NCBI RefSeq assembly: GCF_026212465.1
Contig: NC_080059.1
Span: 23,987,329-24,051,328, forward strand
Source of the DNA: Amaranthus tricolor
Lineage: Eukaryota; Streptophyta; Magnoliopsida; Caryophyllales; Amaranthaceae
DNA length: 64,000 bases
Direction: 5' to 3'
A program made the translations under genes and the position numbers. Under the pieces are notes generated by a model. That model searched no databases and was not told the DNA's origin. It saw nothing but the letters and a program-made list of their open reading frames with translations. This document shows positions 51,016 to 62,800 of the stretch, piece after piece; the stretch's first letter is position 1, and each line of letters starts with the position of its first letter.

Positions 51016-52530
51016 GATAAGTTTCGTGCAAAACAAACCAAGTTTGAGCTACTTTGTGCGCAAAAGGGCCAAAACGCTTAAAAGCCCTTAAAATCGCAAC
51101 TTAACAAGTAATTTCTAGCATATGACTATGATTTTCAATTCTAACCCCTTAAACACAATAATATATATACCAAATAGTGTTGTGTGCCAAGTTTCGTGCA
51201 AAACGAACCAAGTTTGAGCTACTTTATGCGCAAAAGGGCCAAAAACGCTTAAAAACCCTTAAAATCGCAATTTAACACGTAATTTCTAGCATATTACTAT
51301 GTTTTCAATTCTAACAACTTCAACACAATAATATATACCAAATAGTGTTCTGTACCAAGTGTCGTACAAAACAAACCAAGTTTGAGCTACTTTATTCGCA
51401 AAAGTGCCAAAAACGCTTAAAAACCTATAAAATCGCAACTTAACACGTAATTTCTTGCATATGACTATGATTTTCAATTCTAACAACTTCAACACAATAA
51501 TATATATCGAATAGTGTTGTGTGCCAAGTTTCGTGCAAACCAAACCAAGTTTGGAGCTACTTCATGCGCAAAAGTGCCAATAACGCTTAAAAACCAATCA
51601 AAATCGCAACTTAACACGTAATATTTATCATATGACTATGATTTTCAATTCTAACCACTTCAACAAAATATTATATACCACATAGTGTTGTGTGCCAACT
51701 TTCGTGCGAAACAAACCAAGTCTGAGCAACTTTATGCGCAAAAGGGCCAAAAACGATCAAAAACCCTTAAAATCGAAAATTAAAAAATAATTTCTAGCAT
51801 ATGACTATGATTTTCAGTTTTAACCACTTCAACAAAATATTATATACCACATAGTGTTGTGTGCCAAGTTTCGTGCAAAACAAACCAAGTTTGAGCTACC
51901 TGATGCACAAAAGTGCCAAAAATGCTTAAAAACCCTTAAAATCGCAACTTAACACGCAATTCTAGCATATGACTATGATTTTAAATTCTAATCACTTAAA
52001 CACAATAATATATATACCAAATAGTGTTGTGTGCCAAGTTTCGTGCAAAACGAACCAAGTTTGAGCTACTTTATGCGCAAAAGGGCCAAAAATGCTTAAA
52101 AACCCTTAAAATCGCAACTTAACACGTAATTTCTAGCATATTACTATGTTTTCAATTCTAAACACTTAAACACAATAATATATACCGAATAGTGTTGTGT
52201 GCCAAGTTTCGTGCAAAACAAACCAAGTTTGAGCTACTTTATGCGCAAAAGGGCCAAATAACACTTAAAAACCCTTAAAATTGCAACTTAACAAGTAATT
52301 TCTAGCATATGACTATGATTTTCAATTCTAACCACTTCAACACAATAATATATACCAAATAGAGTTGTGTTCGCGCAAAACAAACCAAGTTTGAGCTACT
52401 TTAAGCGCAAAAGTGTCAAAAATGCTTAAAAACCCTTAAAATCGCAACTTAACACGCAATTCTAGCATATACTTATGATTTTAAATTCAAACCACTTCAA
52501 CACAATAGTATATACCAAATAGTGTTGTGT
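51016..52530 (-). repeat. Domain C HOR, 9-mer
   Basis: Same as the 10-mer, but c6 is followed directly by the CCGAATAGTG/AATAACACTT monomer, with one monomer lost near 52130. Otherwise it is almost identical to its 10-mer neighbours. Confidence 0.9.
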
Positions 52531-54213
52531 GATAAGTTTCGTGCAAAACAAACCAAGTTTGAGCTACTTTGTGCGCAAAAGGGCCAAAACGCTTAAAAGC
52601 CCTTAAAATCGCAACTTAACAAGTAATTTCTAGCATATGACTATGATTTTTAATTCTAACCCCTTAAACACAATAATATATATACCAAATAGTGTTGTGT
52701 GCCAAGTTTCGTGCAAAACGAACCAAGTTTGAGCTACTTTATGCGCAAAAGGGCCAAAAACGCTTAAAAACCCTTAAAATCGCAATTTAACACGTAATTT
52801 CTAGCATATTACTATGTTTTCAATTCTAACAACTTCAACACAATAATATATACCAAATAGTGTTCTGTACCAAGTGTCGTACAAAACAAACCAAGTTTGA
52901 GCTACTTTATTCGCAAAAGTGCCAAAAACGCTTAAAAACCTATAAAATCGCAACTTAACACGTAATTTCTTGCATATGACTATGATTTTCAATTCTAACA
53001 ACTTCAACACAATAATATATATCGAATAGTGTTGTGTGCCAAGTTTCGTGCAAACCAAACCAAGTTTGGAGCTACTTCATGCGCAAAAGTGCCAATAACG
53101 CTTAAAAACCAATCAAAATCGCAACTTAACACGTAATATTTATCATATGACTATGATTTTCAATTCTAACCACTTCAACAAAATATTATATACCACATAG
53201 TGTTGTGTGCCAACTTTCGTGCAAAACAAACCAAGTCTGAGCTACTTTATGCGCAAAAGGGCCAAAAACGATCAAAAACCCTTAAAATCGAAAATTAAAA
53301 AATAATTTCTAGCATATGACTATGATTTTCAGTTTTAACCACTTCAACAAAATATTATATACCACATAGTGTTGTGTGCCAAGTTTCGTGCAAAACAAAC
53401 CAAGTTTGAGCTACCTGATGCGCAAAAGTGCCAAAAATGCTTAAAAACCCTTAAAATCGCAACTTAACACGCAATTCTAGCATATGACTATGATTTTAAA
53501 TTCTAATCACTTAAACACAATAATATATATACCAAATAGTGTTGTGTGCCAAGTTTCGTGCAAAACGAACCAAGTTTGAGCTACTTTATGCGCAAAAGGG
53601 CCAAAAATGCTTAAAAACCCTTAAAATCGCAACTTAACACGTAATTTCTAACATATTACTATGTATTCAATTCTAACCACTTCAACACAATAATATATAC
53701 CGAATAGTGTTGTGTGCCAAGTTTCGTGCAAAACGAACCAAGTTTGAGCTACTTTATGCGCAAAAGGGCCAAAAATGCTTAAAAACCCTTAAAATCGCAA
53801 CTTAACACGTAATTTCTAGCATATTACTATGTTTTCAATTCTAAACACTTAAACACAATAATATATACCGAATAGTGTTGTGTGCCAAGTTTCGTGCAAA
53901 ACAAACCAAGTTTGAGCTACTTTATGCGCAAAAGGGCCAAATAACACTTAAAAACCCTTAAAATTGCAACTTAACAAGTAATTTCTAGCATATGACTATG
54001 ATTTTCAATTCTAACCACTTCAACACAATAATATATACCAAATAGAGTTGTGTTCGCGCAAAACAAACCAAGTTTGAGCTACTTTAAGCGCAAAAGTGTC
54101 AAAAATGCTTAAAAACCCTTAAAATCGCAACTTAACACGCAATTCTAGCATATGCTTATGATTTTAAATTCAAACCACTTCAACACAATAGTATATACCA
54201 AATAGTGTTGTGT
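52531..54213 (-). repeat. Domain C HOR, 10-mer copy 2
   Basis: Monomer for monomer the same as 49333-51015, at an offset of 3198 bp, which is the sum of the 10-mer and 9-mer. The 10+9 pair therefore behaves as one duplicated unit. Confidence 0.9.
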
Positions 54214-54762
54214 GATAAGTTTCGTGCAAAACAAACCAAGTTTGAGCTACTTTGTGCGCAAAAGGGCCAAAACGCTTAAAAGCCCTTAAAATCGCAACTT
54301 AACAAGTAATTTCTAGCATATGACTATGATTTTCAATTCTAACCCCTTAAACACAATAATATATATACCAAATAGTGTTGTGTGCCAAGTTTCGTGCAAA
54401 ACGAACCAAGTTTGAGCTACTTTATGCGCAAAAGGGCCAAAAACGCTTAAAAACCCTTAAAATCGCAATTTAACACGTAATTTCTAGCATATTACTATGT
54501 TTTCAATTCTAACAACTTCAACACAATAATATATACCAAATAGTGTTCTGTACCAAGTGTCGTACAAAACAAACCAAGTTTGAGCTACTTTATTCGCAAA
54601 AGTGCCAAAAACGCTTAAAAACCTATAAAATCGCAACTTAACACGTAATTTCTTGCATATGACTATGATTTTCAATTCTAACAACTTCAACACAATAATA
54701 TATATCGAATAGTGTTGTGTGCCAAGTTTCGTGCAAACCAAACCAAGTTTGGAGCTACTTCA

Positions 54763-55590
54763 TGCGCAAAAGTGCCAATAACGCTTAAAAACCAATCAAA
54801 ATCGCAACTTAACACGTAATATCTATCATATGACTATGATTTTCAATTCTAACCACTTCAACAAAATATTATATACCATATAGTGTTGTGTGCCAAGTTT
54901 CGTGCAAAACAAACCAAGTCTGAGCTACTTTATGCGCAAAAGGACCAAAAACGATCAAAAACCCTTAAAATCGAAAATTAAAAAGTAATTTCTAGCATAT
55001 GACGATGATTTTCAGTTCTAACCACTTCAACAAAATATTATATACCACATAGTGTTGTGTGCCAAGTTTCGTGCAAAACAAACCAAGTTTGAGCTACTTG
55101 ATGCGCAAAAGTGCCAAAAATGCTTAAAAACCCTTAAAATCGCAACTTAACACGCAATTCTAGCATATGACTATGATTTTAAATTCTAATCACTTAAACA
55201 CAGTAATATATATACCAAATAGTGTTGTGTGGCAAGTTTCGTGAAAAACGAACCAAGTTTGAGCTACTTTATGCGCAAAAGGGCCAAAAATGCTTAAAAA
55301 CCCTTAAAATCGCAACTTAACACGTAATTTCTAGCATATTACTATGTTTTCAATTCTAACCACTTCAACACAATTATATATACCAAATAGTGTTCTGTAC
55401 CAAGTTTCGTGCAAAACAAACCAAGTTTGGAGCTACTTCATGCGCAAAATTGCCAATAACGCTTAAAAACCAATCAAAATTGCAACTTAACACGTAATTT
55501 CTATCATATGACTATGATTTTCAATTCTAACCACTTCAACAAAATATTATATACCACATAGTTTTGTGTGCCAAGTTTCGTGAAAAACAA
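54763..55590 (-). repeat. Domain C duplicated segment with chimera, copy 1 (offset 4216 bp)
   Basis: About five monomers, with GACGATGATTTTCAG, TGTGGCAAGTTTCGTGAAAAACG and a chimeric monomer in which TTCTGTACC (c3) is joined to TTTGGAGCTACTTCATGC (c4) and CAAAATTGCC. The same series with the same private variants is found from 58979. Confidence 0.87.
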
Positions 55591-58500
55591 ACCAAGTCTG
55601 AGCTACTTTATGCGCAAAAGGGCCAAAAACGATCAAAAACCCTTAAAATCGAAAATTTAAAAGTAATTTCTAGCATATGACTATGATTTTCAGTTCTAAC
55701 CACTTCAACACAATAATATATACCAAATAGCGTTGTGTGCCAAGTTTCCTGCAAAACAAACCTAGTTTGAGCTACTTTATGCGCAAAAGTGCCAAAAATG
55801 CTTAAAAACCCTTAAAATCGCAACTTAACATGTAATTCTAGCATATGACTATGATTTTAAAATCTAATCACTTCAACACAATAATATATACCAAATAATG
55901 TTGCGTGCCAAGTTTCGTGCAAAACAAACCAAGTTTAAGCTTCTTTACGCGCAAAAGGGCCAAAAACGCTTAAAAACCCTTAAAATAGAAACTTAACACG
56001 CAATTCTTGCATATTACTATGATTTTAAATTTAAACCACTTCAACACAATAATATATACCAAATAGTGTTGTGTGCTATGTTTCGTGCAAAACAAACCAA
56101 ATTTGAGCTACTTTATGCGCAAAAGGGCCAAAAACGCTTAAAAACCCTTAAAATCGCAACTTAACACGTAATGTCTAACATATGACTAAGATTTTAAAAT
56201 CTAACCACTTCAACACAATAATATATACCAAATAGCGTTGTGTGCAAAGTTTAGCGCAAAAAAACCAAGTTTGAGCTACTTTATGCACAAAAGTGCCAAA
56301 AATGCTTAAAAAGCCTTAAAGTCGCAACTTAACACGCAATTCTAGCATATGACTATGATTTTAAATTCAAACCACTTCAACACAATAATATATACAAAAT
56401 AGTGTTGTGTGCCAAGTTTCGTGCAAAACAAACCAAGTATGAGCTACTTTATTCGCAAAAGGGCCAAAAACGCTTAAAACCCTTAAAATCGAAAATTAAA
56501 AAAATAATTTCTAGTATATGACTATGATTTTCAGTTCTAACCACTTCAACAAAATATTATATACCACAGAGTGTTGTGTGCCAAGTTTCGTGCAAAACAA
56601 ACCAAGTTTGAGCTACTTGATGCGCAAAAGTGCCAAAAATGCTTAAAAACCCTTAAAATCGCAACTTAACACGCAATTCTAGCATATGACTATGATTTTA
56701 AATTCTAATCACTTAAACACAATAATATATATACCAAATAGTGTTGTGTCCCAAGTTTCGTGCAAAACGAACCAAGTTTGAGCTACTTTATGCGCAAAAG
56801 GGCCAAAAATGCTTAAAAACCCTTAAAATCGCAACTTAACACGTAATTTCTAGCATATTACTATGCTTTCAATTCTAACCACTTCAACACAATTATATAT
56901 ACCTAATAGTGTTCTGTACCAAGTTTCGTGCAAAACAAACCAAGTTTGAGCTACTTTATTCGCAAAAGTGCCAAAAACGTTTAAAAACCTATAAAATCGC
57001 AACTTAACACGTAATTTCTAGCATATGACTATGATTTTCAATTCTAATGACTTCAACATAATAATATATATCAAATAGTGTTGTGTGCCAAGTTTCGTGC
57101 AAAACAAACCAAGTTTGGAGCTACTTCATGCGCAAAAGTGCCAATAACGCTTAAAAACCAATTAAAATTGCAACTTAACACGTAATTTCTATCATATGAC
57201 TATGATTTTCAATTCTAACCACTTCAACAAAATATTATATACCACATAGTGTTGTGTGCCAAATTTCGTGCAAAACAAACCAAGTTTGAGCTACTTTATG
57301 CGCAAAAGGGCCAAAAACGATCAAAACCCTTAAAATCGCAAATTAAAAAGTAATTTCTAGCATATGACTATAATTTTCAATTCTAACCACCTTAACACAA
57401 TAATATATACCAAATAGCGTTGTGTGCCAAGTTTCCCGCACAACAAACCTAGTTTGAGCTACTTTATGCGCAAAAGTGCCAAAAATGCTTAAAAACCCTT
57501 AAAATCGCAACATAACATGCAATTCTAGCATATGATTAGGATTTTAAAATCTAACCACTTCAACACAATAATATATACCAAATGATGTTGCGTGCCAAGT
57601 TTCGTGCAAAACAAACCAAGTTTAAGCTTCTTTATGCGCAAAAGGGCCAAAAACGCTTAAAAACCCTTAAAATCGAAACTTAACACGCAATACTAGCATA
57701 TTACTATGATTTTAGATTCAAACCACTTCAACACAATAATATATACCAAATAGCGTTGTGTGAAATGTTTCTTGCAAAACAAACCAAGTTTGAGCTACTT
57801 GATGCGCAAAAGTGCTAAAAATGCTTAAAAACCCTTAAAATCGCAACTTAACACGCAATTCTAGCATATGACTATGATTTTAAATTCTAACCACTTAAAC
57901 ACAATAATATATATACGAAATAGTGTTGTGAGCCAACGTTCGTAAAAAACGAACCAAGTTACTTTATAAGCAAAAGGGCCAAAAACGCTTAAAAACCCTT
58001 AAAATCGTAACTTAACACGTAATTTCTAGCATATTACTATGTTTTCAATTCTAACCACTTCAACACAATAATATATACCAAATAGGGTTTTGTACCAAGT
58101 TTCGTGCAAAACAAACCAAGTTTGAGCTACTTTATTCGCAAAAGTGCCAAAAATGCTTAAAAAGCCTTAAAGTCGCAACTTAACACGCAATTCTAGCATA
58201 TGACTATGATTTTAAATTCAAACCACTTCAACACAATAATATATACAAAATAGTGTTGTGTGCCAAGTTTCGTGAAAAACAAACCAAGTTTGAGCTACTT
58301 TATGCGCAAAAGGGCCAAAAACGCTTAAAACCCTTAAAATCGCAACTTAACAAGTAATTTCTAGCATATGACTATGATTTTCAATTCAAACCACTTCAAC
58401 ACAATAATATATACCAAATAGCGTTGTGTGCAAAGTTTCGTGCAAAACAAACAAAGTTTGTGCTACTTGATGCGCAAAAGTGCCAAAAATGCTTAAAAAC

Positions 58501-58978
58501 CATTAAAATCGCAACTTAACACGCAATTCTAGCATATGACTATGATTTTAAATTATAACCACTTAAATTCAATAATAAACATACCAAATAGTGTTGTGTG
58601 CCAAGTTTCGTGCAAAACGAACCAAGTTTGAGCTACTTTATGCGCAAAAGGGCCAAAAACGCTTAAAAACCCTTAAAATCGCAACTTAACACGTAATTTC
58701 TAGCATATTACTATGTTTTCAATTCTAACCACTTCAACAAAATAATATATACCAAATAGTGTTCTGTACCAAGTTTCGTGCAAAACAAACTAAGTTTGAG
58801 CTACTTTATTCGCAAAAGTGCCAAAAACGCTTAAAAACCTATAAAATCGCAACTTAACACGTAATTTCTAACATATGACTATGATTTTCAATTCTAACAA
58901 CTTCAACACAATAATATATATCAAATAGTGTTGTGTGCCAAGTTTCGTGCAGAACAAACCAAGTTTGGAGCTACTTCA

Positions 58979-59806
58979 TGCGCAAAAGTGCCAATAACGC
59001 TTAAAAACCAATCAAAATCGCAACTTAACACGTAATTTCTATCATATGACTATGATTTTCAATTCTAACCACTTCAACAAAATATTATATACCACATAGT
59101 TTTGTGTGCCAAGTTTCGTGCAAAACAAACCAAGTCTGAGCTACTTTATGCGCAAAAGGGCCAAAAACGATCAAAAACCCTTAAAATCGAAAATTAAAAA
59201 GTAATTTCTAGCATATGACGATGATTTTCAGTTCTAACCACTTCAACAAAATATTATATACCACATAGTGTTGTGTGCCAAGTTTCGTGCAAAACAAACC
59301 AAGTTTGAGCTACTTGATGCGCAAAAGTGCCAAAAATGCTTAAAAACCCTTAAAATCGCAACTTAACACGCAATTCTAGCATATGACTATGATTTTAAAT
59401 TCTAATCACTTAAACACAGTAATATATATACCAAATAGTGTTGTGTGGCAAGTTTCGTGAAAAACGAACCAAGTTTGAGCTACTTTATGCGCAAAAGGGC
59501 CAAAAATGCTTAAAAACCCTTAAAATCGCAACTTAACACGTAATTTCTAGCATATTACTATGTTTTCAATTCTAACCACTTCAACACAATTATATATACC
59601 AAATAGTGTTCTGTACCAAGTTTCGTGCAAAACAAATAAAGTTTGGAGCTACTTCATGCGCAAAATTGCCAATAACGCTTAAAAACCAATCAAAATCGCA
59701 ACTTAACTCGTAATTTCTATCATATGACTATGATTTTCAATTCTAACCACTTCAACAAAATATTATATACCACATAGTTTTGTGTGCCAAGTTTCGTGCA
59801 AAACAA
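58979..59806 (-). repeat. Domain C duplicated segment with chimera, copy 2
   Basis: Repeats 54763-55590, including the c3/c4 chimera near 59609-59665. It ends abruptly at a short out-of-register join near 59806, whereas copy 1 continues into a complete AAACGATC monomer. Confidence 0.87.
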
Positions 59807-59830
59807 AAGGGCCAAAAACGCTTAAAAACC
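59770..59830 (-). repeat. Out-of-register deletion junction
   Basis: GTTTCGTGCAAAACAAA is followed directly by AGGGCCAAAAACGC; the usual CCAAGTTTGAGCTACTTTATGCGC part is missing, so this monomer is about 27 bp short. Left of the join the sequence matches the 55-kb region at offset 4216; right of it, at offset 3852. About 364 bp (two monomers plus some 28 bp) are therefore missing. CAAAA is shared by both sides. Confidence 0.85.
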
Positions 59831-62800
59831 CTTAAAATAGAAACTTAACACGCAATTCTAGCATATTACTATGATTTTAAATTCAAACCACTTCAACACA
59901 ATAATATATACCAAATAGTGTTGTGTGCTATGTTTCGTGCAAAACAAACCAAATTTGAGCTACTTTATGCGCAAAAGGGCCAAAAACGCTTAAAAACCCT
60001 TAAAATCGCAACTTAACACGTAATGTCTAACATATGACTAAGATTTTAAAATCTAACCACTTCAACACAATAATATATACCAAATAGCGTTGTGTGCAAT
60101 GTTTCGCGCAAAACAAACCAAGTGTGAGCTACTTTATGCGCAAAAGTGCCAAAAATGCTTAAAAAGCCTTAAAGTCGCAACTTAACACGCAATTCTAGCA
60201 TATGACTATGATTTTTAATTCTAACCACTTAAACACAATAATATATATACCAAATAGTGTTGTTTGCCAAGTTTCGTGCAAAACGAACCAAGTTTGAGCT
60301 ACTTTATGCGCAAAAGGGCCAAAAACGCTTAAAAACCCTTAAAATCACAACTTAACACGTAATTTCTAGCATATTACTATGTTTTCAATTCTAACCACTT
60401 CAACACAATAATATATACCAAATAGTGTTCTGTACCAAGTTTCGTGCAAAATAAACCAAGTTTGAGCTACTTTATTCGCAAAAGTGCCAAAAACGCTTAA
60501 AAACCTATAAAATCGCAACTTAACACGTAATTTCTAGCATATGACGATGATTTTCAATTCTAACAACTTCAACACAATAATATATATCAAATAGTGTTGT
60601 GTGCCAGGTTTCGTGCAAAACAAACTAAGTTTGGAGCTACTTCATGCGCAAAAGTGCCAATAACGCTTAAAAACCAATCAAAATCGCAACTTAACACGTA
60701 ATTCCTATCATATGACTATGATTTTAATTCTAACCACTTCAACAAAATATTATACAGCACATAGTGTTGTGTGCCATGTTTCGTGCAAAACAAACCAAGT
60801 CTGAGCTACTTTATGCGCAAAGGGGCCAAAAACGATCAAAAACCCTTAAAATCGCAAATTAAAAACTAATTTCTAGCATATGACTATGATTTTCAATTCT
60901 AACCACTTGAACACAATAATATATACCAAATAGCGTTGTGTGCCAAGTTTCCTGCACAACAAACGTAGTTTGAGCTACTTTATGCGCTAAAGTGCCAAAA
61001 ATGCTTAAAAACCCTTAAAATCACAACTTAACATGCAATTCTAGCATATGACTATGATTTTAAAATCTAACCACTTCAACAAAATAATATATACCAAATA
61101 ATGTTGCGTGCCAAGTTTCGTGCAAAACAAACCAAGTTTAAGCTTCTTTATGCGCAAAAGGGCCAAAAACGCTTAAAAACCCTTAAAATCGAAACTTAAC
61201 ACGCAACTCTAGCATATTACTATGATTTTAAATTCAAACCACTTCAACACAATAATATATACCAAATAGTGTTGTGTGCTATCTTTTGTGCAAAACAAAC
61301 CAAGTTTGAGCTACTTTATGCGCAAAAGGGCCAAAAATGCTTAAAAACCCTAAAAATCGCAACTTAACAAGTAATTTTTAGCATATGACTATGATTTTAA
61401 ATTCAAACCACTTCAACACAATAATATATACCAAATAGCGTTGTGTGCAAAGTTTCGTGCAAAACAAACCAAGTTTGAGCTACTTGATGCGCAAAAGTGC
61501 CCAAAATGCTTAAAAACCCTTAAAATCGCAACTTAACACGCAATTCTAGCATATGACTATGATTTTAAATTCTAATCACTTAAACACAATAATATATATA
61601 CCAAGTAGTGTTGTGTGCCAAGTTTCGTGGAAAACGAACCAAGTTACTTTATGCGCAAATGGGCCAAAAACGCTTAAAAACCCTTAAAATCGCAACTTAA
61701 CACGTAATTTCTAGCATATTACGATGTTTTCAATTCTAACCACTTCAACACAATAATATATACCAAATAGTGTTCTGTACCAAGTTTCGTGCAAAACAAA
61801 CCAAGTTTGAGCTATTTTATTCGCAAAAGTGGCAAAAACGCTTCAAAACCTATAAAATCGCAACTTAACACGTAATTTCTAGCATATGACTATGATTTTC
61901 AATTCTAACAACTTCAACACAATAATATATATCAAATAGTGTTGTGTGCCAAGTTTAGTGCAAAACAAACCAAGTTTGGAGCTACTTCATGCGCAAAAGT
62001 GCCAATAACGCTTAAAAACCAATCAAAATCGCAACTTAACACGTAATTTCTATCATATGACTATGATTTTAATTCTAACCACTTAAACAAAATATTATAT
62101 ACCACATAGTGTTGTGTGGCATGTTTCGTGCAAAACAAACCAAGTCTGAGCTACTTTATGCGCAAAAGGGCCAAAAACGATCAAAAACCCTTAAAATCGC
62201 AAATTAAAAAGTAATTTCTAGCATATGACTATGATTTTCAATTCTAACCACTTAAACACAATAATTTATACCAAATAGAGTTGTGTTCGCGCAAAATAAA
62301 CCAAGTTTGAGCTACTTTATGCGCAAAAGTGCCAAAAATGCTTAAAAACCCTTAAAATCGAAACTTAACACGCAATTCTAGCATATTACTATGATTTTTA
62401 ATTCAAACCACTTCAACACAATAATATATACCAAATAGTGTTGTGTGCTATCTTTTGTGCAAAACAAACCAAGTTTGAGCTACTTTATGCGCAAAAGGGC
62501 CAAAAACGCTTAAAAGCCCTTAAAATCGCAACTTAACAAGTAATTTCTAGCATATGACTATGATTTTCAATTCAAACCACTTCAACACAATAATATATAC
62601 CAAATAGCGTTATTTTTTATAAAGTTTCGTGCAAAACAAACCAAGTTTGAGCTACTTGATGAGCAAAAGTGCCAAAAATGCTTAAAAACCATTAAAATCG
62701 CAACTTAACACGCAATTCTAGCATATGACTATGATTTTAAATTCTAACCACTTAAACACAATAATATATATACCAAATAGTGTTGTGTGCCAAGTTTCGT

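Larger units (their letters stand above)
45294..54213 (-). repeat. Satellite domain C, regular part: 8-, 10- and 9-mer HORs (reverse)
   Basis: Six successive HOR copies, phased here on the marker GATAAGTTTCG (45294, 46639, 47988, 49333, 51016, 52531, 54214). Spacings are 1345, 1349, 1345, 1683, 1515 and 1683 bp, which are 8, 8, 8, 10, 9 and 10 monomers. Copies are very similar; the 258-bp stretches at 49603, 51286, 52801 and 54484 translate identically over 85 codons, although I do not regard them as genes. Confidence 0.95.
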
